Shown: positions 49,845 to 60,429, numbered from the stretch's first letter. The stretch: 64,000 nt of DNA from Coenobita brevimanus (GCA_032717465.1 CM064683.1:40609497-40673496); one strand, 5' to 3'. Notes: generated by a model from the letters alone, not told the origin. Numbers and translations: made by a program.

Positions 49845-51048
49845 AAGAGAGAAGAAAATAGAAGGAATGTAAAGGAGAAAGAAAGGAGAACAAGGGAAAG
49901 GAATTGACAGAAAAACAAAAAAAGAAGAAATGGAAAGAATGAAGGAAACTGTAAGAAAAAAGAAGATATGGAGAACGAAAAAGAAGCAAAACATGAAATG
50001 AATGAGAAGGAAAGAAAGACAAGGAAAAAGAAAGAAAATGAAGTGAAACAGTATGGTGTTACGTTGGTACAGGTGTAGTGGAGTTCCAGGCCTCTCCACC
50101 TTACTTCATCTTGCCTCTTCCCTCTCTTGTTGCTTACGGTGTCAGTGGAGAAAGCAAGGAAAAAAAAAATAAAAGAAAGAAAAACAAGTGATGAGGAAAA
50201 GGAGAATGTAACGGAAAAAAGTGAGGAGACAGAAACGTCAAAGAGCAGTACATAAGAAATGGAAGAAGCATAAACCCCCTAAAAAAGAGAATATACTTGT
50301 AGATATGAAAGAGGAAGGGAACAGTAAGAACAATGGAATGAAAAGTAAAGAAAAAGTGAGACAAGAATGAAAGTGAGAAAGGGAAACACAGAAAAAGAAA
50401 AAGATCAAGGAAAGGAAGAGGGAACTAAAGAAAAGAAGACTTCAAGAGGCTGCGGGTGAAGGTTTGAACTCAGTACAAGTGTAACAGAGTCCCAGGCCGC
50501 TGGACCTTACTTCATCTCGCCTCCTACCTCTCTTGTAGCTTGTGATGCTGTAATATAGTGGTGGTTGTGATCTAACGTACCTAATGCTGGTAGTTATGCG
50601 CTGATAACGATGGTGATGATGATGATGGCTATGATTATAGCGTTAGTGATGCATGTTACAAATGACGTGTCTAGTGTTATTGCTTGAATAATAATGATAA
50701 TAATGATGATGTTGGTGGTGATGGTGATAGTGCGTGATGATTGTGATACACCACAGATTATTTAATAGATTATGATGTTGATGGATATGATGATGGTGAT
50801 GTAGGTTACAAATGACGAGTACGATGTAAATTGTATGGATGGTGATGATGATGATGGTGGTATGCAGTAGATCACTACGATGATGATAATCTTATTTCAT
50901 CTCGACTCCCCTATCATTTTGTAGCTTGTGATGCTCTGATGTAATAGAAAAAATAAGAATGAAAAAGAAGAGAGAAAAAAAAAATAGGGTGAGGAAAAGA
51001 ACTGCATTAAGAAAAAAGGCAAAGTAGGAAAAGGCAGTATTGAAATTA

Positions 51049-51071
51049 ATATATATATATATACTGTATTC

Positions 51072-51110
<39 letters not shown>
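51049..51110. repeat. (TA)n microsatellite, interrupted
   Basis: TA at 51049-51062, then ctgtattcg, then TA at 51073-51110. Confidence 0.93.
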
Positions 51111-51113
<3 letters not shown>

Positions 51114-51654
51114 AAAAATCTGCAGGGACTGGGAGGTGGATAAGAGAAAGTAAGAAAGAGAGAGGAATGAAAAGGAGATAAAACGGACAAAGGAATAAAA
51201 CAAGGTAATAAAAAGTAAAACGAGAGAAAACGAAGGTCAGATATGTGGGGGAAAAAAAGGAAAGAAAGGAGAAAGAAAAGAAAAAGGAATGTGACAGGAA
51301 AAAAAAAGAGTGAAAGAAAAATAAGAATAAGAAAAGAAGCATCATTTGAATGGAATTGAGCTCAAGTCACCTTTGTTAGTATTTCATGCCGCTCCACCTT
51401 ACTTCACCCTGGCTCTTATTTCCCTTGTAGTTTTATTGCTGTGATACAGTGAAGAAGGAATGGCGACCGAAAGAAAACTAGAAAGGAGAAATAAAAAGGA
51501 AAAGAAAGAGACAAACTGAAAAGAAAATGAGAAGGACAGAGAAAGAAAGGACAGAACAACAGAAGAAAGGAAGGCAGCATAAGATGGAATTTGAGACGGA
51601 GAGATGAAAAGCCTGGCAAAGATTAAATGAATTGCAAATTAAGGGAGAGAGATA

Positions 51655-52690
51655 TGTCACGGGGGGTTGTGGAATTAAGTATTAAGAATGCTCTGAATGT
51701 TTGCTTGTCAATATAGACAAAGAATTGACTTGTGATAATCAAGCAGTAAGTTTTACTTTATTCTGCCTTACTTCGCCGATTCTCTAAGGACGAGAATATA
51801 TAAACTTTCTCAACAATACACAGCAGAAACTAATTACTCTAGAGAAAGTGACTCCACCCCTGACAATCAATAACTAATGCTCTTAATGATAAACAGGTTC
51901 TTGCCGGTGCATTAACTCCTGGCTGGCACAACGGATTTAAGCTTAATACAAAAGTACTGGCCTCAGTGCCAGTTATGAATAATACAAAGCGTTTGTGCAA
52001 ACTAGGAGCGGCAACTTTAATAAGCTTAATGTGGAGAAATAAAACACGAGTTTACATTACATTAAGCTCAAAGAAAAAAGAACTGTAAAATTATTAATTA
52101 TAATGAAATAAATTTACGTTAAATGAGTCTCAAAATGAATTCAAAATAACAAGGAGAATACACTCACTCGCTCACTCAAAACTAAGCACTTATACCTAGG
52201 AAAACGAAAAGAAATACTGGTCAGTAGAGGGGGCAAGTGGAAGGAACTGGGTGCCGGTGTAGAACGAACACTGCGATACGCTAAACCTCTTCGCCGATTC
52301 ACCGTCTAGGTGGATATTTCAGGAACCCGCTGTACAACGGCAACGCTACTCCACGCTGGGCACAGCGAACCTGCTCTTGCAATGATCAAAGCCTGACTAA
52401 CTTCGAATTATGAAAGAGGGTGAGGGATGGCCGTGTTTGCTTCAACAGTCAATGGAAAGAAAGTGAGCGATATACGCTCACAATAAATCACTCAGTGAAG
52501 GCACTAATGTCGCGCGCAAGGATGATCACTTATGAAACAGTGAAAAATGTTCTGAAAACCGTCCCAATCGAGTGAATGCTAGGACGGTTGAACTGAGTGA
52601 TACACAGTGGGAATTCCACTAGAATTTGCGTTTTTCACACTGAAACAAAATGTCATGAACCTACAAATACGCTTGCGCAAATTCATCACA
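51655..52690 (-). repeat. 3' LTR of the minus-strand retrotransposon
   Basis: Runs from 'tgtcacggggggttgtgg' to 'gcgcaaattcatcaca'. Compared with the other LTR I count about 11 mismatches in the first ~185 bases, so the insertion is not very recent. In element orientation a TATA-like 'tttatatatt' lies at about 51796-51806. Confidence 0.92.
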
Positions 52691-53251
52691 TTACGCTCCA
52701 TCAAAATCAAATTTTTTTCTTCAAACAAAAAAAAATCGATATACATACATACAAATCCTAACTCAGTTACACAAGATTCACACTGTGGTGTGTGTACTAT
52801 CCCGCTACAGGAGAAAATCACAGTCCCCCATGAGCGTAAAAACCTCGTATTTACGTTAACAGAAGCAAGCTTGAGGAAAAAACTCCGTGACGACAGTGAA
52901 AAATCCTGTACTCAGGTCAGACTGAGAAAAAAGTTCGCTACATTTACATTAACAACTAATTATTACGTAGCTTGATGTATGTAATACACGGTGTAGGTGT
53001 GACAGTTGTGGTGTAACTGTGCCTAAGTGTAAAATTATATAATACAAATCAATAGTAAATACTGACGACGAAGCAGAAGAGAAGAGGTGGCAGCATGTGA
53101 CAGGGATGATCAGCTGATCTGCCCGACAATGCTGCACCCGCCAGCTGCACCTGCGAAAGGAATCAAGGTGGAGCATCAAAAGTGTCATTTCTCTCTCTCT
53201 CTCTCTCTCTGCCTAGCAATCAGTACTTATGTTACAAAAAGTACACTATTT
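52691..53251. other. Retrotransposon interior, no coding seen
   Basis: Between the 3' LTR and the short tandem repeat. I see no convincing polypurine tract directly abutting the 3' LTR; the nearest purine run (minus-strand gaagaaaaaaa) lies about 20-30 bases away. A short (CT)n is at 53193-53210. Confidence 0.5.
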
Positions 53252-53476
53252 ACATTATTAACCAGGAAACATAGTTTTTGGATTCACAAATCTCTTAGGA
53301 CCCCTGTAGTTTACTGGTTAACCTACATTATTAACCAGGAAACTTGCTGGTTCTTGGATTGCTCAAATCTCTGAGAACAGGCAGTTTACTGTTTAATCTA
53401 ACATTATTAACCAGGAAACGTGCCAGTTCTTGGATTACTCAAATCTCTCAGAATGGGCATTTTACTGGTTAACCTA
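53252..53476. repeat. Three-copy tandem repeat of 73-76 bp within the retrotransposon
   Basis: Units begin 'acattattaaccaggaaac' at 53252, 53325 and 53401, and end with 'tttactggttaacct' variants. It occupies the place where integrase core, RT and RNase H would be expected. Confidence 0.85.
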
Positions 53477-53690
53477 ACTCTACACTTACGATTGACATTG
53501 GCAAGCTGAGAATCCCTATGCAGTCTCGGGCAGGTCACATTTTAACACCCACCGTGGGTGTGAACACTCATGTGGATAATGTGCATTCTCTGGGAATCCA
53601 CAGAGAGGCCCACAGCTTGAGATGTTCCACTAGGTAATTTAAATACAGCCTCGGATTGTCTCTGCGGGGTTCTCGAACTTCCCCCTTAAC

Positions 53691-54236
53691 CTACAGTACA
53701 TATGTATGTACAGGCCCTGGACATGATGTGTCCTGTGGGGCCAATGGGTGAGACGTCAGGTCTGCACCCACATCACCACTGCCCCGACTCTCAACAGCTT
53801 CAGAGACTACGGGTGCAGATTCAAACGGCACAGGAAGGACATATCCCTGATTGGTGGTATGTGGACACACATTGCAGGAACGCACAAAACTATCTATTTC
53901 CTGTCCCATTCCTGGCCAGAGAAAGTCAGCACGGATATGGCCCTGGGTTTTCCTATTGCCCATGTGACCTTCTGAGGCTGAACAATGACCCCATTCTAAC
54001 ACTGCTTGGCGATACTTAGTGGGAACGACAAACTGCAGTCGAACCTCGCCCTGGGGTGTTCGTGACTCACGGTACAGCCGTCCTTGTTTGCAAAGGAACC
54101 TGGCTTGACCTCCCCGTGAATAGTTTATTACTCTACCCTTTTGTTTCTTCTGCACGGCAGCAAGTGTCGAGTCAGAATGTTGTTCTTGGACAACATCTTG
54201 GCTACAAATCAGATCTCGTGGCGATGCAATGGTCAC
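53691..54236 (-). pseudogene. Integrase N-terminal (H2C2 zinc finger) fragment
   Basis: Open frame of 181 aa, starting at a GTG that is only the first codon after a stop. Residues 1-50 are a charged linker ('DSTLAAVQKKQKG'); 'GRLYRESRTPQG' at ~52-63 and 'QFVVPTKYRQAVL' at ~68-80 precede the zinc finger: H84 and H91 (x6 spacing, '..GHMGNRKTQG'), 'FLWPGM' at 105-110, then C121 and C124. This is the HHCC domain of Ty3/gypsy integrases, which binds zinc and helps the enzyme multimerise on viral-like DNA ends. Downstream residues lose the expected core ('DDE') motifs and end at a stop at ~53691, so the catalytic domain is gone. It lies only ~40 bp after the protease remnant, in a different frame. 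Confidence 0.85.
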
Positions 54237-54272
54237 CGGGTGACACAGTTTGGAGCCTCAGCCATGGCTCAT

Positions 54273-54600
54273 GTTACTGCAGCGAAGGCTGAGTAGCGTT
54301 ATCTATGGTGTAACTATACTTGGCACCTTCTATGTTGCCTATGATAAGGTCAAACAAAGGTTCTGGCATGACAACTGTAACTGTCGTACCAGTGTAAAAT
54401 GGAGATGCCACCTGGATACGTGCCTCAGGGAACAATCTCACTGATCCATCAATAAGTCTAACTTAGATCTCCTTACCTGTGTACTCGTTGCGCCAAACTA
54501 AACTTTGCTTGACAGAGCAACCTGAGGAACCATTATCTCTCAGGACATTTACAGAAACACCTCCCACAAACCCTGGCTGAACAAGAGAGACAGTGTTACT
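54273..54600 (-). pseudogene. Retroviral-type aspartic protease remnant
   Basis: Same frame as gag, following its TGA at 54633-54631. After a Ser/Thr-rich linker comes 'GFVGGVSVNVLRDNGSSGCS', where the active-site triad reads D-N-G (codons at 54537-54529) in place of the usual DTG/DSG. An in-frame TAA breaks the next part; then 'LIDGSVRLFPEARIQV' and 'EPLFDLIIGNIEGAK', the flap-to-C-terminal part of this protease family, to a stop at 54275-54273. The enzyme would mature Gag and Pol polyproteins in an active element. The changed triad and stop show it is non-functional. Confidence 0.78.
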
Positions 54601-54630
54601 GGTGGAAGAGTCTGAGGAGGTAGCAGCCAG

Positions 54631-56010
54631 TCATTGGTGAGACTGCGGAACGAATGATGCAGCAAATGTGGCGCCCTGAGAACTTGATGCCTGAGGCGTC
54701 ATGCTCACCATCTGAGGAGTTGGAGCATTGACCACCTGAGATGGAGAGTTCACTGTCGCTGGGGAGCTAGTGAACTGTGGGGAAGTACCTATACTGGTGG
54801 GGTTGGCACCACTGTGCGCTTGTTGTGGAATGAAGGCTGTATTTGCATCCCACCTCTGATACACTAAAGTCGATTGTCCTGACTGAGGGTTACGTGGTTT
54901 GTCCTTGCTCTGCTGCTGCTTGAAATACCGGTACTGCTGCTGGTTAGGGTTCTGCTTGTCGTACCGCTTCCACTCAGGTTTCTGGGTATTTTGCCCCTGA
55001 TCCTTCTTCTGCTGTTTGTTTGGACCTTGGTCATTATTCTGAGAACGGCCTTGTTGCTGGGGTTCAGTCTGAGACGGTTTCCCAGATTTGTCAGCTTTCC
55101 TGTTCCACGTGTGTTGCTTACGAGTTTGATACCCCTATGCAGTGAAGAATGCATCAGCCTTCTCCATCATTTGGGTGGCATTCCTTACCTGGCAGATCTT
55201 AAGCTGAGCCATAAGTTCAGCAGGCCACGATTTTTTTAGCTGCGTGCGCAGCATAAGGTTAATTATCCCCTCACGCATGGAAGGAGTTTCATCTTTCTCC
55301 ATCCACTCATCTAAGTAAGCAGTAAGCCGATCAAGAAACTGAACAGCAGTCTCTTTTTCTTGTAAACGCACCCTCATAAACTGACTCTTGGCGTCGTCAA
55401 CTGTGAGACCGTATGCCTTTACGAGTGCGGCCTTCATCATCTCATATGTGAGATTGTCTCCACGAATTCTGTGAAGAATATCGAGAGCAGGGCCCTCAAA
55501 CAAGCTAAGAAACTGGAGCCGCTTAGCTGCCTCATCCAGCTGGTACAGCTGAGCCATGTCTTCAAAACGAGCTATGAATGGCTCGATTCGCTCGCCTACC
55601 TTGTATGGAGGAAGCTTGATGTGTGGGGTCACCAGAACATGTGCAGGGAGAGCACTCAAGTTCATGTCTCTCACGTGCCTCTCGCTCGGCACGTTCGTGT
55701 TGTCATTCTCTCGTTGTTTTTGCTTGTGTTGACGTTCTCTCTCACGTTGTTCAAACTCGAGTTCGCGTTGTTTTTGCTCGTGTTGACGTTCTCTCTCGCG
55801 TTCCTCGCTCTGTTCTCGCTTGTATTCGAGTTGTTCTCGCTTGTATTCGAGTTGTTCTTGCTCGTATTCGCGTTGAATTCTACGCTTTTCACGAGCATCA
55901 TTGTCACGTTGTTGCTCGTAACTAAACCCAGAGAGTACATACTCTCTGATGTTTTCGGGGTCGCTAAGCCTCATATCTTTAGCTTCCTGTACATAAATAC
56001 TTGTAGTCAT
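54631..56010 (-). pseudogene. Gag polyprotein, one premature stop
   Basis: Frame of 460 codons from the ATG at 56010, broken only by a TAG at 55137-55135 (codon 292). Residues 31-103 are a very Glu/Arg/Gln-rich repetitive segment ('EYKREQLEYKREQSEERE') likely to form a coiled coil. The capsid-like region begins at ~130: 'HIKLPPYKVGERIEPFIARF', 'LFEGPALDILHRI', 'FMRVRLQEKETAVQFLDRL' and 'KIC' to ~280. After the stop a basic Gln/Asn/Lys-rich tail follows, then a Pro/Ser/Thr-rich end. No CCHC zinc knuckle is visible; the basic tail may serve for nucleic-acid binding (inference). Gag assembles the particle that packages the element RNA. ATG 56010 is chosen because it starts the long frame ~275 bp after the 5' LTR. 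Confidence 0.85.
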
Positions 56011-56267
56011 GATGCTAACTCAGTTTGAGTGAACTAAAGACTAAGTACTGACTGCTATATTGCAGAGAAATGCCAATAATCAAGAGTAAAGAATATAGGC
56101 ACAGGTTAGTGGTGACAGGTTTTATCTAGTTAAACTGGTGAAGAAAGAAAATTTAAAAAAATCAATAATCACCAGTAAGATAGTGCCTATAGACTTTCAT
56201 GATAAATACCTAAGTATGAGTGAGTGAGTATTATCTCATTAATAACTTTAGAGCTAGGAGTTAATAT

Positions 56268-56285
56268 CCTGGAATGAGGTCGCCA
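56268..56285 (-). promoter_or_regulatory. Primer-binding site (PBS)
   Basis: On the minus strand the bases right after the 5' LTR read 'tggcgacctcattcc'. The TGG start is what pairing with a tRNA 3' CCA end requires. I do not assign the tRNA. Confidence 0.7.
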
Positions 56286-57356
56286 TGTCACGGGGGGTTG
56301 TGGAATTAAGTATTAAGAATGCTTTGAATGTTTGCTTGTCAATAGAGACAAAGAACTGACTTGTGAAAATCAAGCAGTAAGTTTTACTTTATGCCAGCTT
56401 ACTTCGCCGATTCTCTAAGGACGAGAATTTATAAACTTTCGCAACATTACACAGCAGAAACTAATTACTTACGCGTGCTGTTTGTTAGTACTGTTAGCCT
56501 CTAGAGAAAGTGACTCCACCCCTGGCAATCAATAACTAATGCTATTAATGATAAACAGGTTCTTGCCGGTGCATTAACTCCTGGCTGGCACAACGGATTT
56601 AAGCTTAATACAAAAGTACTGGCCTCAGTGCCAGTTATGAATAATACAAAGCGTTTGTGCAAACTAGGAGCGGCAACTAAAATAAGCTAAATGTGGAGAA
56701 ATAAAACACGAGTTTATATTACATTAAGCTCAAAGAAAAAAGAACTGTAAATTTATTAATTACAATGAAATAAATTTATGTTACATGAGTCTCAAAATGA
56801 ATTCAAAATAACAAGGAGAATACACTCACTCGCCCACTCAAAACTAAGCACTTATACCTAGGAAAACGAAAAGAAATACTGGTCAGTAGAGGGGGCAAGT
56901 GAAACGAACTGGGTGCCGGTGTAGAACGGACACTGCGATACGCTAAACCTCTTCGCCGATTCACCGTCTAGGTGGATATTTCAGGAACTCGCTGTACGAG
57001 TACGATGGCGACACTGCTCCACGCTAGGCTCAGCGAACCTGCTTTCACGACGATCAAAGCCTGACTAACTTCGAATTATGAAAGAGGGTGAGGGATGGCC
57101 GTGTTTGCTTCAACGGTCAATGGAAAGAAAGTGAGCAATATACGCTCACAATAAATCACTCAGTGAAGGCACTAATGTCGCGCGCAAGGATGATCACTTA
57201 TGAAACAGTGAAAAATGTTCTGAAAACCGTCCCAATCGAGTGAATGCTAGGACGGTTGAACTGAGTGATACGCAGTGGGAATTCCACTAGAATTCGCGGT
57301 TTTCACTGAAACAAAATGTCACGAACCTACAAATACGCTCGAGCAAATTCGTGACA
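56286..57356 (-). repeat. 5' LTR of the minus-strand retrotransposon
   Basis: Starts 'tgtcacggggggttgtgg' and ends 'gcaaattcgtgaca', giving a 6-bp terminal inverted repeat (TGTCAC/GTGACA). It carries about 30 extra bases (~56469-56501, 'cgcgtgctgtttgttag' within) absent from the 3' LTR. In element orientation a TATA-like 'tttataaatt' is at about 56427-56437. Confidence 0.92.
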
Positions 57357-57441
57357 AGATGTCAGTTTTAATTCAAAATAACACCTTTCATTCGATGGCA
57401 TGTTTTGACACTTATGACCCTTGAAGCGAAGTAGGGTGCCA

Positions 57442-57444
<3 letters not shown>

Positions 57445-57477
<33 letters not shown>
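57445..57477. repeat. (GT)n microsatellite
   Basis: Perfect GT tract just outside the LTR element. Confidence 0.95.
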
Positions 57478-57479
<2 letters not shown>

Positions 57480-58180
57480 TGTTTACAAAATAATTCAAAC
57501 AATTCTTATTCGATTGTAGCCAAACGGGTTGATGGGTTGTGGGAACGCAAATAAGCAATCCAAGTTTTTGAGAATAACAGGTCAAAGGTCAGGATCAGAG
57601 GGCTGGGTCAGACACTGACATAGCATAATCAATCTGGATGGTCTTTATCCAGTTTTAACTACACCTGGAAGAGTTACCGTATGGGTTTTGCAAGAATGAA
57701 ATATTTCAATTCTGAGAAAAATCGAAGATCAAGGACACAGGGCAATGTCAAAGCCCGACATGTGTTCGTTGATTGCAGACAAAATACCCCATACAAATTG
57801 TTCCGATTTTAACCAATTCTAGTTAATGACTGAAGGTAATCGAAGGAGTAAATCTCTTGTTTTTAGAGGCAATGATATTGTAAAAGGTCATGCTCACAGG
57901 GCAAGGTTAACGTAAATATTGTCTTGGATTTACAGCAAACCTTGTGGAATGGTTGAGGCAAAGACATGAATAAATGGATTCCATTTTGAGCACAAACCAA
58001 GTTCAAGGTTACAGGTAAAGGTCAAAGGCCAAGGTTACAAGGCAAGGTTAACACAAGCAGTATTGGTATTATTAGAATCAAAGTTGGTGGAAGGGTTAAG
58101 GATAAGACAAGAATGAAATACTGAAATTCTATTTGACACTGAAAAATACTTCATTTGGTGGAAGGGTTAAAGTAACCTCT
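57480..58180 (-). repeat. 'tgacctttgacc' dispersed repeat family, minus orientation
   Basis: Phrases such as 'ataacaggtcaaaggtcagg', 'gtaaaggtcaaaggccaagg' and 'ttccattttgagcac' recur irregularly. They are the reverse complement of the phrases at 11350-12480. The (GT)n at 57445-57477 corresponds to the (AC)n at the end of the plus-oriented copies. Confidence 0.55.
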
Positions 58181-58464
58181 TACTGAAAGGTGCAATAGAC
58201 AGGTACAGAATTATAAACAGGTACATAAGGAAAAAGGCTGACAGACAGACAGAAAAACAGATATATAAAAAGAAGGAAGTCCTACCCGACAAGACTGAAC
58301 CCTGGCCACTCAGTGTCGACAGTGGGTCGATGTATCTTGGTCTTCCTCGGCTCCTACATACCATTCTTCTATAATATCCCATATTGTGATTCTTCCAGTC
58401 ATAAAGTTGTTTTTACCATCTTTTATGTATGCTTTCACTTTATATTGTAAATGTTCTTATTATG

Positions 58465-58466
<2 letters not shown>

Positions 58467-58530
<64 letters not shown>
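58467..58530. repeat. (AC)n microsatellite
   Basis: Perfect AC tract of 64 bp. The frames at 58429-58731 are artefacts of it and of a following C/A-rich stretch. Confidence 0.97.
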
Positions 58531-58532
<2 letters not shown>

Positions 58533-59870
58533 TACAGAATGCCTCAGTAATAACCCTACTCCTCCACCCAACATTACACTTCACAAACACATACCCGGTA
58601 AGTTACAAAAACACACAGCCACCACATCCACGGAAAACCTGCCGCCAAACTACCGTACATCTTTCCTGAACCACCATCAGACATCCACCCCTCAGATCCT
58701 ACCCTACCCAGAGAGACACCAGGGCACTTAGACAGACTACGATGTGGCCCTCACCCTTCCCTGCTACAATACCAACCCAACATACAACTGACAAACAATC
58801 CACTATGCCCACACCGCAATGCAGCCACCCACACCACAACACACTTACTAACCTCAGGCACCTCACTGTCAAAGCACAGACTTTCATCTCAACATAAACT
58901 CAACAAAAGATATCTGCCAGCGCCCTGATGAAGTGGTCAGTTACCTGTGGTAGTGTGGTGCACTGGTTTCACATTCAGATAACCCCTTTCCTACAGTTAC
59001 GTATTAGCCTAGTGTAGACTTCCAGCTGAATGATTACATACACTGTAATCTTCATCAAAACCTTCAAACAGAGCGATCCTTCAGCGATCCAGTCCAGTGA
59101 GTTACACTGCAGGGCAAGTTACAAAAAGGACTCATTTCAGTGAAGTAACACTGCAGAGAAATTATTATTATTATTATTTTTTTAATTATGGTACCCGACC
59201 CTCAAGTCTGTTTTTTAGCTTTACTGGGTGGGTGGGTATAACACGGCAGGCTTTCCCAGTCCGCCAGATATCGATGCGTAGTGATTTCTGCTGGAAATTT
59301 TTCACTGGTGGGGACGGTCATTGGTCGTCCAAGGAGCAGCTTTTACACGCATAATACCTTACTCCCACCAACGATCTCTCCTGTACTGAATAATAATCAT
59401 GGCCGCAGCAACAATAAAATATATATGGTAATTAGACTGTAATGCACTAACTTTTGTCTGAAACAACTTTTTTTTTCTTCTCTTCATTTAGAGCAAACAA
59501 ATTTCAGTTTTTGCGGGTCCATAACATTTTAAGCTTTTGAGAGTCTTTTCTAAGTGGACTGGTTTGAAATGGCCTTCATTATAATCATCACTATATTCTC
59601 TTACCTCTAAAACGACCTAATATCTCTCTCTATGTAAGACTGAATTGCAGTGAGAGACTACCACATAAATACGATGCTAGTCATGATGAAGTGCTATGGA
59701 ATGCATGTAACGCCGCATCTCACTCTTTCCGGTAGCTGAGATTCGCGGCTTAAGTTGACGATGAAGGACGAAAACCTTGAAGTTAGGGTAAAAGAACTCT
59801 ACTAAACATCCTTCCCACGTGATAAAAATTAAATGTAAGCAAGAGAAATAAAGATAAACCTCATTGAAAT
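58531..59870. other. No recognisable feature
   Basis: C/A-rich to about 58900, then ordinary AT-rich DNA with a short (ATT)n at 59161-59177. Confidence 0.45.
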
Positions 59871-59889
59871 AAAAGGCTTGACCACTTCA

Positions 59890-60010
59890 CTCCCATGACG
59901 TATTTTTCATTGTATTCTTGCTGCCTTCAGACGATTTTATTTAGCTTAGGAGATATTTTTGTAACAGGAAGAGGTTAGCTAAAGCCGTCATTTACCCCTT
60001 CACTATTAGA
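59890..60010 (+). repeat. 'cgattttattcagctta' repeat, first copy
   Basis: 'ttcttgctgccttcagac', 'gattttatttagcttagga' and 'catttaccccttcac' recur in the same order at about 61020-61140. Confidence 0.55.
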
Positions 60011-60127
60011 GGCATGTCCAAAGTTCACTACAACCGTCTGGTGGTGGCAAGAACCACACCAACAAAATACCGCAGCCGATGACGCCTTAACACCACAAAC
60101 ACAACAGTAAAAAAGATGGAAAGAAAC

Positions 60128-60309
60128 AAGTGGTGCCAGGCACAATAAACCTCGCCCGAAAAGTTATTATATTTTCAAGTGTTTTCAAGTTACAGTCCAT
60201 TGAAAATCTGTGCTCTTGCGTTTGACCTTCCAAGGTAACTCAAGATCAAAGGCACCATAACCTTTGACCTTGAGTCGTCGGGCGAGGTTTCGTGTGCCTG
60301 GCACCACTT
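60128..60309. mobile_element. MITE, 182 bp, with ~32-bp terminal inverted repeats
   Basis: Left end 'aagtggtgccaggcacaata' and the reverse complement of the right end 'aagtggtgccaggcacacga' continue in agreement through 'aacctcgcccga', about 32 bp with only 2-3 mismatches. Inside, 'caagatcaaaggc' and 'cctttgaccttgag' form a second, shorter foldback, so the whole element could fold as a branched hairpin. No coding capacity, no clear target duplication. Confidence 0.85.
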
Positions 60310-60429
60310 TTATTATTATTTTTTTTATTAATATATTCTTTTTTTTCTTATTTTTGAAGACTGTGTAAAAAATTCAGAATTTTGTAGGATTTCTCAGCTT
60401 GAAATCTCTGATGCTGTGAAGAGATTACA

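Larger units (their letters stand above)
45118..51460 (-). repeat. Right arm of inverted-polarity array: about 15 minus-strand cores with polypurine spacers
   Basis: Reverse-complement cores ('ccaggccgctccacctt'-like, 'ttcatctcgcctcctac', 'ctcttgtagcttgtgatg', 'ctgtaatatagtgg') occur near 45135, 45375, 45655, 46095, 46585, 47095, 47510, 48240, 49020, 49345, 49680, 50085, 50490, 50890 and 51375, all minus strand. Both core subtypes of the left arm are here too (for example 'ttcaccttggctcc' at 47115). Spacers are purine-rich (gaaaagaaagaa) or GATG/GGTG-rich (45480-45600, 46390-46550, 47980-48230, 48530-48670, 49090-49330, 50570-50880), mirroring the left arm on the other strand. Confidence 0.85.
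51655..57356 (-). mobile_element. Internally deleted Ty3/gypsy-type LTR retrotransposon, 5.7 kb
   Basis: Two direct repeats of about 1.04 and 1.07 kb bound a 3.6-kb interior whose reading direction is the minus strand. In that direction the order is 5' LTR (57356-56286), primer-binding site, gag (56010-54631), protease (54600-54273), integrase zinc finger (54236-53691), ~1 kb without recognisable coding, then 3' LTR (52690-51655). Reverse transcriptase, RNase H and the integrase core are missing. Gag and protease share one frame, broken by stops at 55137-55135 (TAG), 54633-54631 (TGA) and one TAA inside the protease; the integrase is in another frame. The outer flanks (gata before, agat after) do not give an exact target-site duplication. 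Confidence 0.9.

Noticed and set aside
53702..54019. Plus-strand 105-aa frame
   Set aside because: Shadow of the minus-strand integrase finger, which has clear H2C2 residues.
55471..56028. Plus-strand 185-aa Leu/Val/Phe-rich 'membrane' frame
   Set aside because: Antisense shadow of the Glu/Arg-rich coiled-coil segment of gag.
51645..57362. 4-bp target-site duplication of the LTR element (gata/agat)
   Set aside because: Left and right flanks match only when shifted by one base, so I do not claim it.
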